Below, one piece after another: positions 19,679 through 28,811 of a stretch of 64,000 nt of DNA; within the stretch, counting starts at the first letter, position 1, and each line of letters begins with the position of its first letter. Below the pieces are notes generated by a model. It had not been told where the DNA came from. It saw only the letters and a program-made list of their open reading frames with translations, and searched no databases. Origin of the DNA: Prototheca cutis (lineage: Eukaryota; Chlorophyta; Trebouxiophyceae; Chlorellales; Chlorellaceae); NCBI GenBank assembly GCA_002897115.2, contig BCIH01000007.1, positions 124,001 to 188,000 of the forward strand, written 5' to 3'. The translations under genes were made by a program, and so were the position numbers.

Positions 19679-19935
19679 GAAATAGATAGGTTCGCGGGGA
19701 ATCCCCGTATGTTGTGCCGAGTTCCCACTGGCCGACCCCCCTCGGGAGACCCCCAGTGCTCTTGCCAGGGAGTCAATTTCCAGGACCTTGTAAAACCTCC
19801 TTGCACGACCTGTCCCATGAAGGAACTAAGCCCATTTTCTGGGCAACGCGGCAAGGGGATGCGGTCCAACAGGCATTTTGTTTGAGAGACATGCCCTTGC
19901 TGTGCAGGTGGGAGTCGATGAATCCCGACAAGGTT

Positions 19936-19958
19936 CATCATTTTTGCCCTGCATGGTA
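19936..19958 (-). repeat. Right terminal inverted repeat of the Fanzor transposon
   Basis: Ends CATTTTTGCCCTGCATGGTA, the reverse complement of the left end apart from two bases. Located 16 bp before the Pol III terminator of the neighbouring tRNA-His gene. Confidence 0.85.
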
Positions 19959-19974
19959 CTCACCGATGGAAACC

Positions 19975-19981
19975 AAAAAAA
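19975..19981 (-). terminator. Pol III T7 terminator of the permuted tRNA-His gene
   Basis: Seven A on the plus strand, so TTTTTTT on the minus strand, 17 nt after the end of the tRNA 5' half. It is the usual RNA polymerase III stop signal. Confidence 0.7.
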
Positions 19982-19998
19982 GCAGAAAGAGATCTCTA

Positions 19999-20079
19999 CC
20001 ACAACGTGCCGTCCTAGCCACTAGACGAAAGTGACTGTGTTGTGATGTCACTTCCGGGAATTGAACCCGGGTTTGCACG
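19999..20079 (-). tRNA. Permuted tRNA-His(GUG): 3' half precedes 5' half
   Basis: On the minus strand the 3' half comes first (20079 to 20046): anticodon-stem strand CGTGC, variable AAAC, T arm CCGGG-TTCAATT-CCCGG, acceptor strand AAGTGAC, discriminator A. Ten intervening bases (20045-20036) follow, then the 5' half (20035 to 19999): acceptor strand GTCACTT, TC, D arm GTCT-AGTGGCTA-GGAC, G, anticodon-stem strand GCACG, loop start TTGTGG. Acceptor stem 7/7, anticodon stem 5/5 and T stem 5/5 all pair between or within halves. The anticodon is GTG, and A73 suits eukaryotic tRNA-His. The halves break in the anticodon loop after position 37, the usual eukaryotic tRNA intron site. Leader AGATC and trailer GATCT can pair to hold the ends together. 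Confidence 0.85.
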
Positions 20080-20479
20080 ATATCGCAGGTCGGATCTGAT
20101 GACCGCTGTGCGAGAACACCTAAAAACACTCTATTTATTTGAGCAAGCCGTCCCATGCATGGCCATTTGCCCATGTTGTCTCGCCTATTGTTGCCTTTTT
20201 TTTGGCAAACGACACGAGCATATGCCGCATCGAATTGTTTGCTTATTGTTGAATGTACGCTAGACGGAGAATTGGACGCTCTTTCCCCGGGCGGCAGGGC
20301 GAGCTGGCCGTGCTCGACCATCCTAGCCGTGCACTTTGTGGAACATTCCACGCCATCATGCACTGAACGATAAGCGAAGCCGTCGTGAATTGGTGTATGA
20401 AGCGGGCATAGGGTATCGGATATCCCCCCAGGAGTGCCCGAATCTTGTCGGTGGGAGTCGGTGGGAGGCCTGAGGCATC
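20080..20479. other. Intergenic region between tRNA-His and LEPA
   Basis: Upstream of both the minus-strand tRNA gene and the plus-strand LEPA gene. No further gene or repeat was seen. Confidence 0.4.
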
Positions 20480-22749
20480 ATGAGGCCCTTCCTGGCTTCC
20501 ACCATCTGCCCGCGGCTGGCTCGGCACCTTTTGACCAAAAGGGATGCCCTGTCGCTGCCCCGATCGTGGCTGGGAGGCACGCTGTTCTCCACTGCAGCGC
20601 AGCAGGACCAGGCTGATGAGCTCCAGACAAAGGGCAGCCCGCTGGCGGACGGCTCATTGACCATGCAGGACTTTCCCCCGGAGCATGTCCGCAACTTTTC
20701 CATCATTGCGCACGTGGACCACGGCAAGTCCACGCTGGCCGACCGGTTGCTGGAGCGCACGGGGGCTATCACCCAGGGCGCCAAGCAGTACCTGGACAAG
20801 CTGCAAGTGGAGAAGGAGCGGGGCATCACGGTCAAGGCCCAGACGGCCAGCCTGGTTTATAGGCACCATGGTGTACCGTACCTGCTCAACCTCATCGACA
20901 CGCCCGGGCATGTGGACTTTTCCTACGAAGTGTCCCGCTCCCTGGCTGCTTGCCAGGGGGCCATCCTCCTCGTCGACGCCAGCCAAGGCATCCAGGTTGG
21001 CGAGGGGGTGGGCGGGTGGGTGGTTCTTGAGAATCAATCACCTTTCTCCTCCCTCACTTCGACAAACTCATCTCATCCTTCTTGAACTTGCAAACTCGAA
21101 CTGAAACAAACGAAGCAAATTTCCTCTCATGTTGCAGGCACAGACGGTGGCTAATTTCTGGTTGGCCTTTGAGCAGAACCTGGCAATTGTGCCTGTGCTG
21201 AACAAGATCGACGCGCCCGGCGCTGAGCCGGAGCGTGTCGCCGAGCAGCTTGCCTCGGCCTTTGACCTGGATAGCAGCGGCATGCTCCGCATCTCTGCTA
21301 AGACGGGTGCAAACTTGGGTGCGGTGCTGCCGGCGATCGTGGAGCATGTTCCGCCGCCGGCCGCCGACCCTGGTGCGCCGTTGCGAGCGCTGCTGTTTGA
21401 CGCATTCCACGACCCGTACCGCGGCGTGGTGTGCCTGCTGGCAATCAAGGATGGCGTTCTGCGTGCTGGGGACCGGGTCACGGCGGCGGCCACGGGCACG
21501 GACTGGGACGTCGGGGAACTGGGTGTGCTGGCCCCCGAACCCGTGCCTACGGGTGAGCTGCGGGCGGGGCAGGTGGGGTATGTGCTGGTGGGGATGAAGG
21601 ATACGCGCCAGGCACGCGTGGGCGACACCTGGCATGCCGTGGGGAAACCAGTGCCTCCGCTCCCCGGGTTTAAACCTGCGAGGTCCATGGTCTATGCCGG
21701 GGTCTACCCCCTGTCGGCCGATGGGCACGAGCGCCTTGCCAGCGCACTGGAGAAGCTGTGTCTCACCGACGCCTCGGTTGCCGTGGCAAAGGAGAACAGC
21801 GCTGCGCTGGGCGCAGGGTTTCGGTGCGGGTTCCTGGGCCTTTTGCACCTTGACGTCTTCCGGCAACGCTTGGAGCAGGAGCACGGCGCCGCGGTGCTGG
21901 TCACCGCGCCCACGGTCCCCTGCGAGGTGATTCTGCAGGGCGGGCGCACCGTCGCGCTGCGCAATCCGGCCGATTTCCCCACCGACGTGCGTGTGGAGGC
22001 GGTGATGGAGCCCACCGTGAGAGCAACCATCGTCACGCCCGAGGAGCACACGGGGGCCATCATGCAGCGGTGCCAGACCGCGCGGGGGGAGCTGCTCGAC
22101 CACGCCGTCCTTGGGCCAGGCCGAACCCTCCTCAAGTCAGCCGGTGGATTGCTCTGTCGTGGGATTGCGCCTGCATGGATTGATTGGTCAGTCGATTGGC
22201 CCATGCGCATCAGCGCCACCGAGAGAAGTAGGAAAGAAGAGGCCTGATGACACCGGCAAACCCGACGCCAAACTGCGCAGGTATACGCTGCCCCTGGCGG
22301 AGCTTGGGGGCGATTTCTACGACGATATCAAATCGGCCTCGAGTGGGTATGCGAGTCTGGACTACGAGGAAGGCCAACCGCGCAGGGCAGACCTGGTCCG
22401 CCTGGACATTCTGCTGAATGGAACACCGGTCGACGCGCTGGCCCGGATCGTGCATCGGGGCCGCGCCGCGGCGGTGGGTCGTGCGCTGTGTGCCGCGCTG
22501 GTGGAGGGCCTGTCGCAGCAGCAGTTCCAGGTGGCCGTGCAGGCGGCCATCGGTGGCCGCATCGTCGCGCGGGAGACGCTGCGCGCGCTTCGGAAGAACG
22601 TGCTGGCGAAATGCTACGGCGGCGATGTCTCACGCAAACGCAAGCTGCTGGAGAAGCAGAAGGAGGGGAAGAAACGCATGCGGCGACTGGGCTCGGTCGA
22701 TGTCCCCACTGACGTGTTTCACGACCTCCTGCGTGTCAAAGCCCGCTGA
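20480..22749 (+). CDS. GUF1: Mitochondrial translation factor LepA/GUF1 (EF4), three exons
   Basis: Exons 20480-20995, 21138-22135 and 22281-22749 keep frame and give 660 residues, the normal LepA length. EF4/LepA is a ribosome-dependent GTPase that back-translocates stalled ribosomes. G1 is AHVDHGKST, the switch region is [16 protein letters not shown]3 is DTPGH, G4 is NKID. The C-terminal LepA-specific domain ends [19 protein letters not shown], a LepA hallmark. The first 40 or so residues ([20 protein letters not shown]) are basic and poor in acids, as in a mitochondrial presequence. The GITVKAQTA and [12 protein letters not shown] versions look more like the mitochondrial GUF1 than the plastid LEPA of plants. 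Second-intron donor is AA|GTCAGC, joining LLK to YTLPLAEL. Confidence 0.92.
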
Positions 22750-23154
22750 ATTGCATTCAGGAATGCTTTCTTCTGTTGCTTTTGGAGAGAGTGAGGTGTT
22801 GGTTGTACGCTGCAGCAGCCCACAGCTGTCGTGCTTATTACAGAAGACAGCTGCTGCTCCAGCATTATCAAACAAACACACAAGAGGGTTGGGTTGATCC
22901 ATCCATCGATCGGTGCAGTCATGAAAGAGTTTTCCCCCCGCCATCCAGCAGGCTGCCCTCCAGGCAAGCGTCTGGCTCTGGTACCGTGTGTGAGCCTGGC
23001 CGTACATGGAGGCTGCCTTTCCAGGGGGCAACCAAGAATATCGACGTGGCTGTTCCTGGGAGCAGCTCTCTCTCTCATTGTGAGTGACCGCACACAGGAG
23101 GCTTGCGTTGCACGACTGGCTCGAGGCCCCTGGAGGACCCGGCTTGTTCTGGCA
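22750..23154. other. Convergent intergenic region
   Basis: Between the LEPA stop and the 3' end of the minus-strand GYF_2 gene. It holds both 3' UTRs; nothing else was recognised. Confidence 0.4.
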
Positions 23155-24089
23155 CTAATACATGTTGCCCACTTGCAGCGACGGTTCGGGCCGAAGCTCT
23201 GCCCGAGCTTTGCGCGCACGCGCAAGCGCAGGCTTTAGCGCCAGGTGCTTCTTCAGGAACGCCCCCACTTGCACTGCACAAGGATCGATTGTGGGGGGAG
23301 GGAGAGGGGGGTGCATTTAACCGATCAAGGCACTGCGTTTGCGGGGCAATTGAAAAGTAGCTGCATGGCCAATCCAATGCGCAGCTCCTTGAGGAAATGG
23401 AGGGTACCTGGCACACACTCCAAATCCCCATTCCGTCACCCCATCTGGCCATGCTCAAGCATCCCAAGGGCAGCACCGCCGCTGCAGCATCCAGACCCAG
23501 CAGCACACACCTTCCACCGTCCTGATTTGGGCTGTGAGTGTCCGGACATTCCTGATGGGCAGCCAGTCTGCCAGACCCTGGCCCCAGATCATCGTGTTCT
23601 CGTCAATCACACCGTGCACCCAAGCCTCACGCAGGACCGGCAGGGAGCAGGGTCCACGTGGCACGCTCATGCGATCCCTGGGGATAAAGGGTGGGGCGAT
23701 TGGAATGAGGTTTTGGCACCAGGGACCTCACAGGCATGCCTACTCGCGCGGCATGAATATGCTGAACCATGCTGGCAGGTCCCCACTCCGCAAGCCCTGC
23801 ACCGTCAATGACAAACGCCAAAGCCCACAAAAATGCACGTCCAAGAGCCAAACATGGCAGACCTGTAGTACCAGACGTTTTCTGCGGTGTGGAACCTGAC
23901 ATAATCGTACACCCGCTTGTCCTCAAGGTCGAGTTTGCCCGGTTGGAAGGGCTCCCGCACAGGTGGCAGGGGAAACGTCGCCTCCACCAGCTTCTCCTTT
24001 TGCTTCTTCGATCCAGAGCGCGAGGGCATGCGGGGCGGCTTCCGGACATCCTCCTCCTCCGTTTTCCTGCCCCACCAGAACATGGCCAA
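23155..24089 (-). CDS. GYF_2-domain protein, three or more exons
   Basis: Exon 1 (24089-23863) starts MAMFWWGRKTEEEDVRKPPR, with a charged, Pro-rich segment and then YDYVRFHTAENVWYY. Exon 2 begins at 23677; the splice gives YRDRMSVPRGPCSLPVLREA, followed by IDENTMIWGQGLADWLPIRN. Together these form a GYF_2 (DUF4339) fold: WYY start, GPxSL, DxxTxxWxxGxxDWxP. The last exon reads VGAFLKKHLALKPALARARK and ends SLQVGNMY with TAG at 23155. A middle exon near 23.3-23.5 kb may be missed. GYF_2 domains usually bind proline-rich peptides or sit in membrane-associated proteins. Specific function unknown. Confidence 0.6.
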
Positions 24090-24579
24090 CCAGCTCGCTG
24101 GGCCGCCGCGGACGCGCCAGCCGCCTCCCTGACACAGATAATTCCAAAGCTCAAACTAAAATATAGTAATTAACAAATACAGCATCCGGGGAGTACGCAC
24201 CAGGTGCCCAGGGAAGCGCATTTTGCTCTGCATGCATCATTGGCGCTGGAGACTTCATTTCCATCTCACGCAGGTTGGTTTCCGAGGGCTCCCTGTGCCC
24301 CCTACTCAGGGATTTGCCCGGAAGTCAGGGGGTTCATGTCGCGGAAGGATTGAGCACCTCCCACAGGGCGCCAGTGCGGTCGCATAGCCGTGTTTGCATA
24401 GTGTATGAGCGCTATTTTCCTGGTCTGATAGCCACATCGAGAACGGCCTCGATCTGCTGCTTCTGGGCGGTCCCCAAAGATCACTTTGGTGTCGAGGTTG
24501 TGGCAGGGTCCCCTGACCCCTCCTGTCAGGACAGTTTGGGTCGTTCACCAGAGTCATTTCTGTGATGTGAGCCAGCAGA
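24090..24579. other. Divergent intergenic region (GYF_2 / lipase)
   Basis: Between two gene starts, so likely holds both promoters. No specific site was recognised. Confidence 0.4.
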
Positions 24580-25991
24580 ATGGCACGAGGCGTGAGCTTG
24601 GGAGTCCTCGTCGCGCTGGGCTTGCTGCTGGTGCTCGAGGCCAGGTTCAAGTGGGTCTACTGGCCCGGCTACGACACCCCGCGTCTGGTTCGGGTGCAGC
24701 CATACTGGTCTGATGGCACGGCAGCAAGCCCCGCGGAGCTCTACCTGAGCCAGCGACAGCTGGATGCGGACCCCAGGCTGCGCCCGGCTGGCCAGCCGGG
24801 CGGGCCCCGGTCTCGCCGGCCGGGCCTTTGGTCGGGCGGCACCCAGGACGAGACGCCCATCTACAGCTACAACGCCAGCGAGATCACGCCCCTGGTGAGC
24901 ATGGACCATGCCTGGATGCTGAACGACACACAGCGCCTGAATCGTGCACAGGGTCTGGACTGGATGGTGGCACGGGAGCTTGCCTCCCTGGTGGCCGCTT
25001 CCTACTGCAACGCCAGCAACATCGCTGGGTGGAACTGCACGCGGTGCATGGTTCCCGCACCGGAGAGCTCGGACAGGCCCGAGCCGGGCATTCTCCAGTT
25101 TGAGATCCAAGCACTGGCCTGGGACCCAGTGTGGGACCTGCTGGGCTTTGTGGGATGGAGCAACAAGCTGCAGGCCACTGTCATTGCCTTTCGTGGCACC
25201 GACTCCCGCAGCATCAACAACTGGTGTGCTGTGTGTGTGGTGGTTTGGGGTTGGTAGTTCTCACCAAGTATGGTGATTGGCGCTGACAATCAAAATCCCT
25301 AATTGCCGGGCACTGACCTGCAGATACTCTCACTGCCCCGCTACCAGCCACCCACACATCACCAACTACACGCACGCTTCCTGAGCAAACATGCGCCATG
25401 TACTGCAGGGTGACCAACATGCGGACCTGGCGGACAGACCTCAACTTGACGACACCTGGGGCGCCTGCGGGTGCATACGTTCACGGCGGCTTCCTGGGCT
25501 CGTGGAACGGCAGCTTGCTGGCGCCCACGGTGACGACGGCGGTGGCCGAGCTGCAGCGCCGCCATGGCCCGCACACCATCTACGCCACGGGGCATTCGTT
25601 AGGAGGTGCGCTGGCCACCATCTGCGCGCTGGAGCTGCGGGCGGTGCAGGGCTGGCCCGATGTGCGGCTGTACAGCTTTGGTTCGCCGCGCGTGGGCAAT
25701 GCGGCGTTTGCGGCGTGGTTTGGAGAGCTGGTGCCGGTGCACTGGCGCTTCACGCACAACCGTGACATCGTGCCCAGCGTCGCGCCGCCGTACATGGGCT
25801 TTTGGCACGTCGCGCGCGAGGTCTGGATCCTGGACGATGCGGGGGAGCACACGCTGGTGGGTGTCTGTGATGGCACCGGGGAGGACATGCACTGCCACAA
25901 CTCCATGTGCCACCTGGGACTCTGCTCCTCTCTGGCAGACCACCTCCTGTACCTGTCCGAGATGTACACCCCGCGGCCCATGGGCTGCTGA
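24580..25991 (+). CDS. Class 3 lipase with N-terminal signal anchor, two exons
   Basis: Exons 24580-25223 and 25409-25991 (splice W|V, giving INNWVTNMRTW) encode 408 residues. The alpha/beta-hydrolase Lipase_3 domain is clear: VIAFRGTDS (oxyanion side), nucleophile elbow ATGHSLGGALA with catalytic Ser, SFGSPRVGN, Asp in THNRDIVPSV, and a His in HCHNSMCHLG or ADHLLYL. The first 20 residues after Met (ARGVSLGVLVALGLLLVLEA) are a signal peptide or signal anchor. Several N-glycosylation sequons (YNASE, LNDTQ, CNASN) and paired cysteines near GWNCTRCM agree with a secretory route. It likely hydrolyses acylglycerols or phospholipids in the ER or vacuolar lumen or outside the cell. Confidence 0.88.
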
Positions 25992-26289
25992 GAGTGGGGG
26001 GTCGGGCCCAGCCCGCCCCAGGGGTCCTACCTCACCATCCTCGACCCAGGGCCCTGCCTGAACACCTCAACTCCTCTTGTACCAATGCGCCTTTTGATTG
26101 GTGCACATTATGCGGAATGCCCATGGCTGTATCTTTTCAGAGAGTCCCGTGCGCGCGCGAATTTTGTTTCGTCGAGTGGGCATCTCCACATGGTTTCGCT
26201 GTCGGACGTCCGTAACAACGGCCATGGCCCGCCCGGGTTGTCCACGTCGACTGCTCTGCCACGCCAACCCCGCTAGGATTTATACTTGC
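25992..26289. other. Lipase 3' flank
   Basis: Short intergenic stretch before the next plus-strand gene; no feature seen. Confidence 0.3.
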
Positions 26290-28410
26290 ACAGTACTTTT
26301 GAACTTGAATGTAAGGACAGACAATGTCATAGATGCGACACCAGTCCCCATGGACGCCCTGCTGGACGCTTTGGGTGTGCTGCTCGGAGCTGGGATCCAG
26401 GCGTGCACACCCGATGTCGAGACGGCGCAGAAAAGCACTGTGCGGATTAAACTGACCGTCTCACAAGATCATAATGTGTTGTTAGCAGGTATTGTGGATT
26501 GAAAGGGGTGCTGGGCGGTTCTGGTCACGTCCACTGGGATGTCGTCCGCCGCCTACTGATGTGAGGAGCTCGACCATCTGCCCACAACGTTCAAGTGCAG
26601 TTGCACACGATGGGCCTGGCATTTCAGAGGAGACGGGTGTGCAGCAGTATATAGAGAGACTCTTAGCATTGCTCAGCACCGTCGCTTGTGTCGAAACGCT
26701 GATCAGGACCACAGGTGAGATGGGTAGGTGGCGTCTGTGATCAGCTGGGTGATCTACCGCTTCAAGAGCACATCACAGTCTGCTGCTAACATTCTGAGGC
26801 CAGGTCCATCCACTACATTCAGATAAAGATGAGCAAGTTCTGCGCATCTACAGCCAATCCTGCAAGAATGGCGGCCTGGCTCCTCTGCTGGGCCCCCGGC
26901 TGGCCGAAAAACACGGAACATTCTCAGGCACAGATTGCGTGGTCCGGATTCAGTTGGCACCAGGCGACCACATAGACACAGGTGGACATGCAAGTGAGGG
27001 TTTCCATTCTGCTGTTTAGGAATGTCATTGCTGAGATTCTCCTGTCTGAGAACGTTTGAGCACTCTTGCATGCGCAGGGCTCCTCCGTCGCAGGGTCCTG
27101 ACCCTGCTCCAGTGCACAGCTTCGTTTGTTCCACATTTGAAGCTCGAGTGCACAGTCCAGATGGAGGAGAATCAGGTGCGAGCAGGGTACCTGTCAGGTC
27201 TGGGTAAGGCTCCATGGCATGCCGTGGTTGTTTGCTGCTGGTCAATTGATTATGATCAACACCGGCCTGGGTTTGCCCTTGCTTGGTGCAGGATACATGG
27301 GCATCACAATGTCCACACTATGTTTCCACGACCTCCCCTCTCAGCCTACTCCAGAAAGGTGTGCCTGGCAAGGTGCTGGGATGTGGTCACTGCACATGCC
27401 TTCTATTCCCTTGAGGCACACCATCAATGCCACTCCATCGGGTCGGTAGAGCAATCCATGACGGCACTGTGCAGGTGTAGCAGATGCCATCCGCTGCATG
27501 CTCGGAGGCACGCCTATGGCAACAGGTTCAGTTCTCATGGGCACAGGCAAAGCTGTGTCCCGGGGCTGCCGCTGGGAGGCACACGCGGCGGTGGTACTGC
27601 ACAGGGTGGACAGCCATCCAGTCACCCAAGGGGGAGACTGCCATCTCCTGCTCTGTCAAAATGGTGTCAGGGCGCCTGGGTCATCAGACACCCTCCGCAC
27701 CATGCTTGCCACCCTGGATTGGCCTGCATTCGGACTTGAGTACGACCGGTTGCTGCCGCCCAATCGACAAACAATCACGGGCCTGGAGACCGGAGGCAGC
27801 AAGCGCAAGCTGCCGGGCGACCAGGTTGTTGTCGGAGACAAGGCCGGGCCTGCTGGGCAGTATCCCTGCCCCATCCACGCCTGTCTCATCATTGTCAATC
27901 TCGCTGCTATCAGTGCCCCTGGCAGTGGATCCCTGGCAGCCTCCTACGAGGTATGTTTTTGTGTGGGTATTGAGGGACTGGATTGAGGTGCTGTCGACCG
28001 GACAACACATCCTCATGCTGCGAATGCGACAGCCGCATGTGGCAACGACAACGGTGCAGGGTTTCCTGGTCCGGAGCGCGGTGCACGGGGCTCTGGAGGA
28101 GATCAAGCGCCGCGACCCTGCTGCGCTTTCCAGCCGGCGCGAGCGGTGCCAGGCCGCTGCCCTGCCCTGCCTGGCCCGGGCCGTGCTGGACCTGGTCCAT
28201 ATGGACCCCGCCGGCACGGGGCTGCAGGCCGACGCCTGCCGCCTCTTAGGAGTGACTGCGCCCGACGAACTCCATGGAGCGTTGCTGGCTAGCCTCCAGA
28301 GAGCTGTGGGGCAGCACATGGAGGCGAAAGGCGCTGCCAGTCATGGACCGGGACCATGGCATGGGAAGGTGGCCAGGATGCCATTGGAGCTCACAAGCTT
28401 TGAGGAATAG
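26290..28410 (+). CDS. Probable meiotic topoisomerase VI B-like subunit (MTOPVIB), multi-exon
   Basis: Exons read by eye: MDALLDALGVLLGAGIQACT (26350), then STVRIKLTV up to about 26490; a block around SEETGVQQYIERLLALL (26.62); DKDEQVLRIYSQSCKNGG followed by KHGTFSGTDCVVRI (26.83-26.98); LKLECTVQMEENQ (27.14); VADAIRCMLGGTPMATG (27.48) through LPPNRQTI and FLVRSAVHGALEEIKRRDPA to the stop at 28408. The FSGT block and the C-terminal helical part (LARAVLDLV, ACRLLGV) resemble plant MTOPVIB, the GHKL-fold partner of SPO11 that forms meiotic double-strand breaks. Sequence conservation in this family is low, so this is a recognition call. The 5' end and several splice sites are unresolved. A generic GHKL or unrelated algal protein is the alternative. 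Confidence 0.45.
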
Positions 28411-28811
28411 GAGGAGCGAGGTTGGCCATTGAACAATGGGCACAAGTGCCATGCAGGTTGTGGCAGAATGCTGTCAAGGCGGGGTTCCATCTGGATGGAG
28501 ACTGTTCATGCTCCCATGATGCCGTTGGCAGATGATGCAGCCTCGTACATGGGTGCATGTATATCACACCGACGCCCTGCTGCTGGTTACAGATCGGGGC
28601 GCGCCGGTCCAGTCGCAGAGCGGCAGGAGGAACGCAGCCGGCACAGGAAGGTGCACGCGAATGCAGGGGCCCGCGGGTGCCGTTTCTTTGTGCACCCCAA
28701 AGCACACAGGTGCAAGGATTTGTGTGTACACTGCCCAACAGGGGTTTGAAAAAAAAAAGGCCATTGCTCACCAGGTGGACCCGGACTCGCTCGAGAGCGA
28801 GTCATTCCGAC
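28411..28811. other. Convergent intergenic region
   Basis: Between the stops of the MTOPVIB-like gene (plus) and the cyclophilin gene (minus). It contains an A10 run near 28749. No gene seen. Confidence 0.4.

Larger units (their letters stand above)
16595..19958 (-). mobile_element. Fanzor-carrying DNA transposon with terminal inverted repeats
   Basis: A 3.36 kb element. The left end reads TACCGCGCAGGGCAAAAAT and the reverse complement of the right end TACCATGCAGGGCAAAAAT, so the inverted repeats match over about 20 bp with two differences. Both ends carry TA, which would fit a TA target-site duplication. It encodes one Fanzor protein on the minus strand and nothing resembling a separate DDE transposase. 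Both ends recur in the short copy at 41431-41796 at roughly 90 percent identity, which confirms the boundaries. It sits between the GH127 3' end and a tRNA-His gene. A 30-N assembly gap (17284-17313) and two single N (17031, 18818) lie inside the ORF. Confidence 0.8.
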
